Below are positions 17,675 through 27,947 of a stretch of 64,000 nucleotides of DNA, piece by piece. The stretch lies in contig NZ_CP114040.1 of assembly GCF_026965555.1 (NCBI RefSeq), forward strand, positions 9,522,001 to 9,586,000, given 5' to 3'. The notes beneath the pieces were generated by a model. The model had not been told where the DNA came from, made no database searches, and saw only the letters and a program-made list of their open reading frames with translations. This stretch comes from Nannocystis punicea. Its GTDB lineage: Bacteria > Myxococcota_A > Polyangia > Nannocystales > Nannocystaceae. The translations under genes and the position numbers were made by a program. Position 1 is the stretch's first letter. Each line of letters begins with the position of its first letter.

Positions 17675-18448
17675 CTACCGGTCCGCCTGCGCCGGGGCTT
17701 GGCGGTTCTTGGCGAAAAATTGTCCGGGCGTCATGCCGACGATGCGGCGAAAGTGACGGTTGAGCTGGCTCTGATCGTACAGACCGACCTGCGCGGCGAT
17801 GTCCTTCGGCTTGGTGCCCGCCGCGAGCAACGCCTTCGCCTGCATGATGCGCAGCCGCGTCAGGTACGCGTGCGGCGGCATGCCGACCTGCGCCCGAAAG
17901 GCGCGGCACAGGTGGAACTTGTCCATCCCTGCGTATTCGGACAGCTCGTCGAGCGTCAGCGCTGCGGCGAGCCGCTCGCGCATCAGCCCCAGCGCGCGCC
18001 GCACCGGCCGCGTCGGCTCGAGCTTCGACTCGCGCATCACCGTCATCGCCGCGATCGCCTCGGCGAGCGCGCACTCCAGCGTGAAGGCGTCGGCCCCGAC
18101 CGCGACCGCGTCGTGCAGGCGCTGAAACGGCGCGCCCCGCGGGTCCTCCGCCGCGAGACACGACTGCACGCGCAGCGCCTCGACCTCGGGCGTGGAGAAG
18201 CCGATGAGCTGATAGGTGACCGGGCCCTCGCGCTCGAGGTCGCGGTGCACGTCGCCGGGTTGAAACACGACGATCGACCCGGGAGCGCCCTTCCACGTGC
18301 GACCGTGGGTCCAGAACTCCGAGCGGCCCGCCTCGAAGCGGGTGATGACGAAGGTCTCCTTCACCCCCGAGTACGGCGCGTCGCTCTCGATTCGCACCGC
18401 CCGCAGGCCGGGCAACGAGACGGAGAGGACCTGAGCCCCGGCGGCCAT
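17675..18448 (-). CDS. AraC-family transcriptional regulator
   Basis: The product is 257 residues from ATG 18448; a Met four codons earlier is an alternative. The N-terminal half is a cupin-like ligand domain (SIVVFQPGDVHRDL). The C-terminal half has the two AraC helix-turn-helix motifs, LTLDELSEYAGMDKFHLCRAFRAQVGM and PKDIAAQVGLYDQSQLNRHFRRIVGMTPGQF. The epimerase gene follows after 10 bases, so it is a likely target. The effector is not evident. Confidence 0.88.
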   Translation of the reverse strand: MAAGAQVLSVSLPGLRAVRIESDAPYSGVKETFVITRFEAGRSEFWTHGRTWKGAPGSIVVFQPGDVHRDLEREGPVTYQLIGFSTPEVEALRVQSCLAAEDPRGAPFQRLHDAVAVGADAFTLECALAEAIAAMTVMRESKLEPTRPVRRALGLMRERLAAALTLDELSEYAGMDKFHLCRAFRAQVGMPPHAYLTRLRIMQAKALLAAGTKPKDIAAQVGLYDQSQLNRHFRRIVGMTPGQFFAKNRQAPAQADR

Positions 18449-18511
18449 GCCCGCGATCATAGCGCCCCGGCGCCGCGCCGCTTGGGCAATCTTGGCGGCC
18501 GCGCGCCGCCC

Positions 18512-19003
18512 TCACGCTCGCGCCCGGCGCAGGCGCCCGAGCAGGATCGCCGCCACCACCAGGTTCAGCGCCAGCGCCGACACCCCCGCGAGCCGGGCGT
18601 GGCGCAGCAGGTGGTGCACCTCGAACGGGATGAACGACAGCGTCGTCACCACGGTGATGTACTCCGCCCAGCGCCGGCCGAGCCACAGGCCGACGCCCTC
18701 GACCGCGAACAGCGCGGCGTACAGGAACGAGCCGATCCCGAGCTCCGCCAGCCGCTCGGGCGCGACGCCGGCGAGCCCCGCGAGCCCGCGCAGGACGACC
18801 ACGCGCTCGCTGTGCAGCGTCAGCGCCGACGCCCACGCCTGGGCGCGCTCGGCGACGCCGGGCCGCAACAGCTCGAGCGCGCCGAGAGCGACGGTCACCA
18901 GCAGCGCGGTCTTGCAGAACTTGAACAGCGCGATCGCCCGCAGCAGCCGGTCGCGCCGCTCGCCCGCTCGCTCGTGACTCCCCCGCCGGCTCGGCCACGC
19001 CAT
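18512..19003 (-). CDS. DUF2127-like membrane protein
   Basis: The 163-residue product has about four hydrophobic segments: ALFKFCKTALLVTVALGAL, FLYAALFAVEGVGLWL, YITVVTTLSFIPFEVHHLL and VSALALNLVVAAILLG. The sequence LFxxxKxxLL, GVGLWLGRRWAEYITV and EVHHL is typical of DUF2127. The function of that family is unknown. ATG 19003 is chosen because it leaves a short basic N-terminus before the first segment. The gene is about 60 bases from the AraC gene on the same strand. Confidence 0.7.
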   Translation of the reverse strand: MAWPSRRGSHERAGERRDRLLRAIALFKFCKTALLVTVALGALELLRPGVAERAQAWASALTLHSERVVVLRGLAGLAGVAPERLAELGIGSFLYAALFAVEGVGLWLGRRWAEYITVVTTLSFIPFEVHHLLRHARLAGVSALALNLVVAAILLGRLRRARA

Positions 19004-19124
19004 CCAGGCCGCCCATGGTGACGGACGTCGGGCGCGCCGACCGGCGCGCGTGCGGCCGGCCGTTGTTCGACCGCACAGGCGCGGTCTGGCCGCCCGGCTA
19101 TGGACAGCAGAACGGAGACGCACG

Positions 19125-20990
<1,866 letters not shown>

Positions 20991-21109
20991 TTGCGCCGAC
21001 TCACGCCCTCGCCGCCGACCGCGGGCGACCCCGCTATGCCCATTCGGGCAGAGGCGCCGCCGGCGCCGCCCTTGCACCGGACTGCGGCGGCATCACCTTG
21101 GTCCTCGCA

Positions 21110-21802
21110 ATGTGGGCCTTCGATCCACAATACATGCTCTACATGGTACCCGGCCTGCTGCTGTCGCTGCTGGCCTCGTGGTACGTAAAATCCACGTTTC
21201 GCCGCTACGCCCGGGTCCCGCTGGAGGGCGGGCGCGGCGTGACGGGCGCCGAGGCGGCCGCCGCAGTGCTCGCCCAGGCCGGCGTCCGCGACGTCCGCAT
21301 CGAGCCGGTCGCCGGCGTGCTGTCCGATCATTACGACCCGGCGCACAAGGTCCTGCGCCTGTCGCCCGACGTGTACGCCGGCCGCTCGGTCAGCGCCGCC
21401 GGCGTCGCCGCCCACGAGGCCGGTCACGCCATTCAGCACGCCCGCGGTTACGGCCTCATGCGCGTGCGCCAGGCGCTGGTCCTGCCGGCGCGGGTCGGCT
21501 CGCAGCTGTCGTACATCGTCATCATCGCCGGCCTCGCCCTGCACATGCTCGGCCTGGCGTGGTTCGGCGTGTTCCTGTTCGCCGGCATCTTCCTGTTCGA
21601 GCTCGTCACCCTGCCGGTCGAGCTCGACGCGTCGAGGCGGGCCCGCGAGCGCCTGCAGGCCGCCGGCCTGGTGAGCCAGGGCGACGCCGCCGGCGTCAAG
21701 CGCGTGCTCGACGCGGCCGCCCTCACCTACGTCGCCGCGCTCGTCACCACCGCGCTGCAGATGCTCTACTTCATCACCCGGATCCGCGGCGAAGAGCGCT
21801 GA
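21110..21802 (+). CDS. YugP-like neutral zinc metallopeptidase (membrane)
   Basis: The 230-residue product has an N-terminal membrane segment (YMLYMVPGLLLSLLASWYV), the zinc motif HEAGH at 102-106 in AAHEAGHAIQHA, and further membrane segments (SYIVIIAGLALHMLGLAWFGVFLF and a C-terminal one around TYVAALVTTALQMLYFI). VTGAEAAAAVL and DHYDPAHKVLRLS are typical of the Zn_peptidase_2/YugP family. Length and layout match the family. The role is unknown beyond membrane proteolysis. Confidence 0.9.
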   Translation: MWAFDPQYMLYMVPGLLLSLLASWYVKSTFRRYARVPLEGGRGVTGAEAAAAVLAQAGVRDVRIEPVAGVLSDHYDPAHKVLRLSPDVYAGRSVSAAGVAAHEAGHAIQHARGYGLMRVRQALVLPARVGSQLSYIVIIAGLALHMLGLAWFGVFLFAGIFLFELVTLPVELDASRRARERLQAAGLVSQGDAAGVKRVLDAAALTYVAALVTTALQMLYFITRIRGEER

Positions 21803-21925
21803 GCGGACGAGCCCGGCCCGCGCCGGCAAACAATGCTCGCGGTGGATACAACGCTGGCGCGCGCTCGCGTGGCGTCGCACGATTGAATCCGCGACGACGC
21901 CGATCGCGTCGCCGACGGTGTCATC

Positions 21926-23386
21926 ATGATCTACCGACGATTCGACGCGGCCTGCGCGGGGCTCGGCGCGGCGCTGCTCTCCTGTCATTCGGCGGACGCC
22001 GAGCTCGTCCTGCGCGACGGCGACGCACCGGTCCGCGACGTCGTCTTCTCGCCGCAGCCGATCGAGCACAGCCACAACGCCCGGGTCGAGCAGCTCATCG
22101 GCGAGGCCGAGCGCACCCTCGACATCGCCATGTACTCGTTCAACGACGCCGGCATCCGGGCCGCCCTCGCCGCGGCCACCGGGCGCGGCGTCGAGGTGCG
22201 CCTCCTGTACGAGAAGGCCAGCGAGGACCGCAAGCTCACCGGCGCCGCGCTGCAGGGCTCGCAATCCGGGCAGCTCGAGAGTGACGGCGTCGACGTGCGC
22301 TGGGTGAACAAGATCCTGCACCACAAGTTCATGATCGTCGACGGCCCGCGCGACGACCTCGCCGCGGCCGACGACGCCCACCTGGTCACCGGCAGCGGCA
22401 ACTGGTCGCCCGGCGCCGCCACGATCTACGACGAGAACACCCTGTTCCTGCGCGGCGAGCGGGAGCTGGTGCTGCGCATGCAGCAGGAGTTCGAGCACCT
22501 GTGGCAGCACTCGCGCGACTTCGTCGGCGACCCCGGGCTCGCGAGCAGTGCGTCGACCCTGGCGATCACCGACGCCATGATCGACGACGAGCCCGGCGCG
22601 CACGTCTACTTCACCTCGGCCAACTTCGACCTGCGCGGCGAGGACACCTTCGTCGCCAGCGGCCGCGAGACCGTCGGTGACACTCTGGTGGCCGCCATCG
22701 CCGGCGCGACCCACTCGATCGACATCGCCTCCGGCCACCTCCGCCTGCGCGGGGTCGCCGAGGCGCTGATGGCCCGCGCCGCCGAGCCGGGCCTGCAGAT
22801 CCGCGTCTACCTCGACGGCCAGGAGTACATCGCCGAATCGACGCACGACGCTCAGGTCGACGCCCTGGACGATTGCTACGAGGAGGCCGGCACCGACCCG
22901 GCGAAGCGGCGCGCCTGCGAGGACCGCGGCTTCCTGTTCGGCTACGTCGTCGGCGCCTCGGGCGTGGCCGTCCGCTACAAGTATTACGCCTACCGCTGGC
23001 ACGCCAGCTACGCCCAGCAGATGCACCACAAGTACATGCTCGTCGACGGCGACGAGCTGTGGACCGGCAGCTACAACCTGTCCGACAACGCCGAGCACAA
23101 CACCTTCGAGAACATGCTGGTGTTCCGCGGCCCCGAGTACGCCGAGCTGATCGCCCGCTTCGCCGACAACTTCGCCGAGATCTGGGACACCGGCCGCGCC
23201 GACGATCGCCTGGCCGCGCTGCACCACGACATCGACGACGGCGGCCCGGTCCCGCTGGTGTTCCCGGCGATGGCGCTGGACCACGCCGAGATCTCCGACC
23301 TCAAGCAGAGGATCCGCGCGGCCTGCCCGGCGGTCGACTCGCAGCATTATCGGCGGCACCCGGAGTTGCACCGGACCTGCGAGTGA
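21926..23386 (+). CDS. Phospholipase D superfamily exported protein
   Basis: The 486-residue product has a short signal that ends around LLSC20. It holds two HKD motifs: HHKFMIVDG with a following GSGNWS, and HHKYMLVDG with GSYNLS. Two such half-sites build one PLD active site, which acts on phosphodiester bonds of lipids or nucleic acids. The exported location suggests a secreted phospholipase or nuclease. AMYSFNDAGIRAAL at the start of the first domain is typical of the nuclease-like (Nuc/endonuclease) branch. The substrate cannot be read from sequence. Confidence 0.88.
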   Translation: MIYRRFDAACAGLGAALLSCHSADAELVLRDGDAPVRDVVFSPQPIEHSHNARVEQLIGEAERTLDIAMYSFNDAGIRAALAAATGRGVEVRLLYEKASEDRKLTGAALQGSQSGQLESDGVDVRWVNKILHHKFMIVDGPRDDLAAADDAHLVTGSGNWSPGAATIYDENTLFLRGERELVLRMQQEFEHLWQHSRDFVGDPGLASSASTLAITDAMIDDEPGAHVYFTSANFDLRGEDTFVASGRETVGDTLVAAIAGATHSIDIASGHLRLRGVAEALMARAAEPGLQIRVYLDGQEYIAESTHDAQVDALDDCYEEAGTDPAKRRACEDRGFLFGYVVGASGVAVRYKYYAYRWHASYAQQMHHKYMLVDGDELWTGSYNLSDNAEHNTFENMLVFRGPEYAELIARFADNFAEIWDTGRADDRLAALHHDIDDGGPVPLVFPAMALDHAEISDLKQRIRAACPAVDSQHYRRHPELHRTCE

Positions 23387-23524
23387 TCGCGGCAGGGCGC
23401 CCGGCATCCCGCGAGCGGAGCGCCGAACCTCGCACCCTCCCCCATGGGCCGCGTGAGACCGACGGACCGCTCGTGGCCGCGGCCTCGGTCCTCCGGGCGC
23501 GAACCTGTGCTAGCGTTCGCCTCT

Positions 23525-24667
23525 ATGCGCGCATCGACCCTCGCTATCCCGCTGCTCGTCCTGTCCGCCTGCGCGGATGCCGGTTCGGACGAGCCCCAAG
23601 ACCCATGCCTCCTGCGCTCCGCGAGCCGCTGCGACGTCCGCGAGAGCGACTGCCAAGAGCACGCGCACGAGGTGATCGCCTGTATCCGCGGGACCGACCA
23701 CCCGCTGCCGGCGATCGAGGTCATGACCGCCGAAGAATACGCGGCCGCGCACCCGCCGGGCCCGTCGCGCACGCCCGAGGAGCAGCGCTTGTTCGACCAG
23801 TACGTCCGCGCCTACCAGCTGCTCTGGCTGCTCCCGGACGGCTGGGAGGAGCCCGAGCCGAGCCCGGTCGCCGCGCCCTACATCTCCTATGATTCGGCGC
23901 GCGACACGATCGTCGTCATCGCCGACGGCACCCAGCCGGAGTTCGAGCTGTACGGCCTGCTCTACACGCTCGTCCTCGCCGCCCGCGACCGCGAGTCCGA
24001 CCTCGACGGATTGATGCTGACGCAGACCGGGACCTTCGACAGCAAGCGCGCCCTGGTGGCGCTCTTCGCCGGCGAGGCCACGTTCTTCGCCGACATGGCG
24101 CGGGCGCGCGAGCTCGACTACGGCGAGCTGGCGCAGCGGTTCTCCTACGAGAAGGCGATCGAGGAGACCCGGCACGACTTCGCCAGCCCCTCGGTCGAGT
24201 GGGGCGTGGCGATGGCGCTGTTCCAGTACTACTACGGCGCCAATTACGTCCTCGGCGCCTTCCTCGACGGCGGGCAGCCGGCCGTCGACGCCCTCTACGA
24301 CGATTCGCTGGCCTCGACCGCGTACGCGCTGGCCGGCGACGGCGACATCGATGCCGCGTTCTCGGCGATCGACGTCGCCCTGCCCGCGCCGCCCGAGGGC
24401 TTCCGCTACCTGTCGCAGGACAGCTACGGCCCGGCGATGCTGCAGATCCACCTCACGCGCGAGTACGGCCTGGGCTCGGAGGCCGCCGACAAGACGCTGG
24501 CGCGCACGTGGGTCGGCGACCGCCTGGTGATCGCCGTCAACGACTCCACCGACGCCGTCGCGGTGGTGTGGCAGATCGCCGGCCCGGGCGGCGAGGTCCG
24601 CTCGACGATCGTCCGCTCCACCGACATCGACGCCTGGAACGCCTTCGAGGCGCTGTTCGGCGGTTGA
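23525..24667 (+). CDS. Degenerate metallopeptidase-like lipoprotein
   Basis: The 380-residue product has a signal ending at Cys16 (LSAC-ADA). The layout resembles exported proteins with HExxHALQD, EGEA and a later GGWxxVDALY segment. Here the first motif reads LYTLVLAARDRESDL, with no His, so zinc binding is lost; LFAGEATFF, YYYGANYVLGAFLDGGQPAVDALY, and the C-terminal WVGDRLVIAVNDSTDAVAVVWQI keep the fold signature. I infer a catalytically dead relative. ATG 23525 gives the signal; the frame is open for 81 bases before it. Confidence 0.6.
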   Translation: MRASTLAIPLLVLSACADAGSDEPQDPCLLRSASRCDVRESDCQEHAHEVIACIRGTDHPLPAIEVMTAEEYAAAHPPGPSRTPEEQRLFDQYVRAYQLLWLLPDGWEEPEPSPVAAPYISYDSARDTIVVIADGTQPEFELYGLLYTLVLAARDRESDLDGLMLTQTGTFDSKRALVALFAGEATFFADMARARELDYGELAQRFSYEKAIEETRHDFASPSVEWGVAMALFQYYYGANYVLGAFLDGGQPAVDALYDDSLASTAYALAGDGDIDAAFSAIDVALPAPPEGFRYLSQDSYGPAMLQIHLTREYGLGSEAADKTLARTWVGDRLVIAVNDSTDAVAVVWQIAGPGGEVRSTIVRSTDIDAWNAFEALFGG

Positions 24668-24717
24668 CCGCCGGCCGCGCCCGGCAGGCGCGCGGCGACA
24701 TCGGCTAAACTCGACGG

Positions 24718-26427
24718 GTGCCCCTGCTCCGCCGCCGGCCGCGGATCCAGCTGTTCACCCCGCGCGTGGTGGTGGCGGGCCGGCCGTTCATCACCCGCGT
24801 GGTGCTGCACTGCCGCGAGGCGGTCCCGCTCGAATTCGTCGACGTCGAGCTGCGCGGCGCGCTCGACCGCTTCCGCGAGCGCGAGAGCGGCACCGAGGAG
24901 CGCGTGATCGAGTTCCTGCGCCAGCGCGCCCGCGTGCGCGAGGCCGGGCCGCTGGCCGTCGGCGAGCACTCGTGGAGCGTCACCTTCCGCCTGCCCCCCG
25001 GCGCGCCGGTCAGCTACAGCGGCGGCTCGTACCGGATCTCGTACACCTACCACGTCCACGCCAGCGTGCCGTGGTGGCCCGACGCGCGCGCCGCCTTCGT
25101 CGCCCACGTCGAGAGCGCGCCGGCCGAGACGGCCAGCCCGCCGGCCACCAGCGTGTTCGCCTCGGGGCCGACGCAGGGCGAATCGCCCAACTTCGAGCTC
25201 TCGCTCGGCACCACCGTCGTCGGCCCCGGCGAGCCGCTGCGCGGCGCGATCGCCCTCGCCGACGCCCGCCGCCACGCCTACCGCGAGGCCACCCTGGCCC
25301 TCGTCGCGCTCGAGAGCGCCGACGGCTTCCTCGGCCGCACCAGCCACCGCCACGAGGTCTGCCGCTGGACCTTGCCCGCCGACCGCCTGCGCGAGGCCGA
25401 GCCGCTCGCCTTCACCCTGCAGCTGCCCGACGGCGTGGTGGCCGGCTTCGACCACGGCGGCGTCGCCCTCGCCTGGTACCTCCACGCGCGCGTCGACGTC
25501 GCCTGGTCGCGCGACCCGGAGGTGTGGATCCCGCTGACCGTGGTCGGCCGCCGCGAGCCGGCGCTGCAGGGCGAGCGCGCCCCGCCGGCCGTCGGCACCC
25601 GCCGCGTCGAGGCCCTCTGGCGCGACGTCGCCACCCGCTGCGGCCTCGCCTCCGAGCCCGGGGCGATGCACGGCGTCGTCGCCGGCGCCCAGCTGCGGAT
25701 CTCCCGCGAGCACGCCGACGGCCGCGGCGCGGTGGCCGTGGCCCGCCTCACCACCCCCGACCTCGGCCTCGGCCTCGGCCTCGCCGGCGCGCCCGCGAAG
25801 CTCGTCGGAAGAGACATGTCGCAAACAACATGTCTCAATGAACATGTCGAAAAGTTGTTGGAGCGCTGCCCGCCGCGCGCCGCCGACGACCGCGGCCTGG
25901 TGTTCGAGGTCGACGAGCCGGGGCGCGACGCCGCGGCGCTGCGGCGGTTCGTCGACGACGTCAAGGCGGTGGCGGCGGCCCTCGCGGCCGCGCGCGAGGT
26001 GATGCCGGCCCCGGCGGCGATGGCCGCCCACGTGCCGGCGTGGGAGCGCGCGGCCGGCCAGCTCGGCGGTCGCCTGCAGCGCGCGTGCATGGCGGTGACC
26101 GGCGTGATCGACGGGCTCGCGGTCGCGGTGCGCACCGACTGGGACGCCCGCGGCCGCCCGCGGCGCACCCTGTTCGAGGTCCGCCCTGCGGTCCCGATCG
26201 ACCGGCGGCACCACCTCGTGTGGCGCGCCGAGGACAGCGCCCCGCCCGCCACCGAGCTGCCGCTGGCGCCGCTGTGGCCGGGCGCCGGCGAGATCGTCGT
26301 CGACGCCGAGTCGGTCCGCGTCGCCCTCGACGGCCCGCTCGCCGACCCGCTCGAGCGCATCGACCAGGTCACCGCGCTCACCGTGGTCGGCAAGCACATC
26401 GAGGGCCGCCGCGGCCACTACCGCTGA
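24718..26427 (+). CDS. Arrestin-fold protein
   Basis: The 569-residue product starts with GTG at 24718. Residues about 1-130 (PRIQLFTPRVVVAGRPFITRVVL, VEFVDVELRGAL, YSGGSYRISYTYHVHASV) and about 155-290 (LGTTVVGPGEPLRGAIAL, RWTLPADRL, FTLQLPDGVVAGF) look like two immunoglobulin-like arrestin domains, as in Spo0M and related bacterial proteins. The C-terminal half is unassigned. There is no signal peptide. A palindrome insertion (25811-25836) lies inside the frame at residues about 365-373, in a region of lower GC, and probably codes for a linker. Confidence 0.6.
   Translation: MPLLRRRPRIQLFTPRVVVAGRPFITRVVLHCREAVPLEFVDVELRGALDRFRERESGTEERVIEFLRQRARVREAGPLAVGEHSWSVTFRLPPGAPVSYSGGSYRISYTYHVHASVPWWPDARAAFVAHVESAPAETASPPATSVFASGPTQGESPNFELSLGTTVVGPGEPLRGAIALADARRHAYREATLALVALESADGFLGRTSHRHEVCRWTLPADRLREAEPLAFTLQLPDGVVAGFDHGGVALAWYLHARVDVAWSRDPEVWIPLTVVGRREPALQGERAPPAVGTRRVEALWRDVATRCGLASEPGAMHGVVAGAQLRISREHADGRGAVAVARLTTPDLGLGLGLAGAPAKLVGRDMSQTTCLNEHVEKLLERCPPRAADDRGLVFEVDEPGRDAAALRRFVDDVKAVAAALAAAREVMPAPAAMAAHVPAWERAAGQLGGRLQRACMAVTGVIDGLAVAVRTDWDARGRPRRTLFEVRPAVPIDRRHHLVWRAEDSAPPATELPLAPLWPGAGEIVVDAESVRVALDGPLADPLERIDQVTALTVVGKHIEGRRGHYR
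25811..25836. repeat. In-frame palindrome inside the arrestin-fold gene
   Basis: GAGACATGT and ACATGTCTC form a perfect 9-base inverted repeat around an 8-base loop, and another ACATGTC follows at 25842-25848. The patch is AT-richer than the rest of the gene, and the reading frame stays open across it (residues RDMSQTTCLNEHVEKL). Confidence 0.7.
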
Positions 26428-26452
26428 ACGAGCGCCGCGAACTGTTCGCGCA

Positions 26453-27175
26453 TCAAGGCGCGTTCGGCGGGCCCAGATCCTGGATCTCGATCACCTCGAC
26501 GGTGAACACGAGCAAGTCCTCTTCGTTGGTCGAGGCGACCTGATGCACGACGAGACGCGCGCGCGTACCATCCGGGCGGGTGCCGATGGCCTGGGACTTG
26601 AAGTCGAACGAAACGGGCGCATAGGCGCTCGGGTTATTGAGAAGAACCTCGAGGTCGGGCAAGTCGTCGCCAGGCGCGTCGATCGTGAACGTCAACCGCA
26701 GGCTCGCCCATCCGGTCGACGGAGCCGCACCGGCGAGGACATCCTGGGCTTTCTCCCCGAAGATCGTCGGCGTGTTCAGGAAGTCGAAGTTACTGGCGAC
26801 GAGTTCGGCGCCGGATTGGGCGAACGACAGCGCGTTGGCCGTATGCAAGTTCACGGTGATCTCCGCCGCGCCGTCGTCGGTCTCCCGCTCCTTCACGTTG
26901 CCGCCCACGTGGGTGTGGAGGAGCGGGCCGCCGTTGTCTTCGAGCCAGGTCGCGGCCAGGCCCGCGTAGTCGATCAGCGCGAAGGTCTCGAAGCCCACGT
27001 CCCCCCAGCCCACGTAGTTGGGCACCGGCGGAAAGAACGTGGACATGCTGCCCTGTGCATCCAGGAAATCGGACAGCGGGCGCGGGGTCACCCCGTTTCC
27101 CGCGAAGCCGACGCCCGGCAGGAGCAGGCCCGCGAGAGCCCAGACCAGAATCGAACCCGACGCACCCCTCATCAC
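26453..27175 (-). CDS. Unknown exported protein
   Basis: The 240-residue product has a clear Sec signal (hydrophobic to about residue 25, cleavage near VGFAG). The mature part starts with TPRPLSDFLDAQGSMSTFF and PNYVGWGD, later HTHVGGNVKERE and a beta-rich C-terminal half. It has no Cys for lipidation and no family I recognise. It converges with the arrestin-fold gene (25 bases apart). Confidence 0.65.
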   Translation of the reverse strand: MMRGASGSILVWALAGLLLPGVGFAGNGVTPRPLSDFLDAQGSMSTFFPPVPNYVGWGDVGFETFALIDYAGLAATWLEDNGGPLLHTHVGGNVKERETDDGAAEITVNLHTANALSFAQSGAELVASNFDFLNTPTIFGEKAQDVLAGAAPSTGWASLRLTFTIDAPGDDLPDLEVLLNNPSAYAPVSFDFKSQAIGTRPDGTRARLVVHQVASTNEEDLLVFTVEVIEIQDLGPPNAP

Positions 27176-27947
27176 GTACTCCTGGCGACACCAGGTCGCA
27201 CCGAGAAGCTAGTTGCAGTCTTCACGGCGGCCAGTGATGACGCACACGACCGAACCGAGGTCCCACGAGCGTCCGCGTTCCATCAGGACGTCCGCCGCAG
27301 CGCCACGCATGCGTGGCCGCGGCGAGCTCACGGCTCGCAGACGAGGGGCGCGATGAAGTCGGCCCCGCGTGACGTTCCTGCTCGCCGCGCCTGCGCGCCG
27401 CATCCACAGCGGCGAGGCTCGCCTCGCCGCCGCCGGCGTGCTCGGGCGCGGCAGCACCCGCGGCCCTGCATCCGCGCGGCATCCTGCGTCGCTGAACCTC
27501 CTCGCCGGCGACCGGCGATACGAGTGGACCGAGGCGACGCGCGAGGACGAGGCCGATGCCGATCAGTGATTGCGGCCGCAACCGCGACCGAGGATCTCGC
27601 GCCGACCGCCAGGCCCCTGCCCGCGCGGCCCGTGGCGGCGGCCTCACCGCGCGACGATGTGCGGTCGGCTCGGCGCAGGTGTCGGGCTGCTCGCGCGCCC
27701 CGTTCGCGGGCGCCGACGCCAAGCATGACCCTCGGGTCATGTCTCGAGCGCCATGCTCCTCTTCCGACGGGCACAATCGCCGCCGCCGCGCAAGCCGGGG
27801 CGCCCCGGCGTCGAGATCGCGCGGGCGGCCATTCTCGCGCGCTCAAACGGCGTTCCTCGGCATCTCTCGCCTTGCTCCCGCGACCGGACCTCGGCTACCG
27901 TCGCCGCCTCGTTCGCCGAAGTCCGCGGTGGTCGGGGAGGGGGTCGG
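27176..27947. other. 772-base gene-free region before the T6SS operon
   Basis: All reading frames here are open by GC bias only, and none shows a plausible protein. It contains a palindrome of the dispersed type with swapped base pair, CATGACC-CTCG-GGTCATG (27724-27741), and GGAGGGGG just before the vgrG start. Promoters of both flanking divergent genes must lie here; I cannot place them. Confidence 0.5.
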
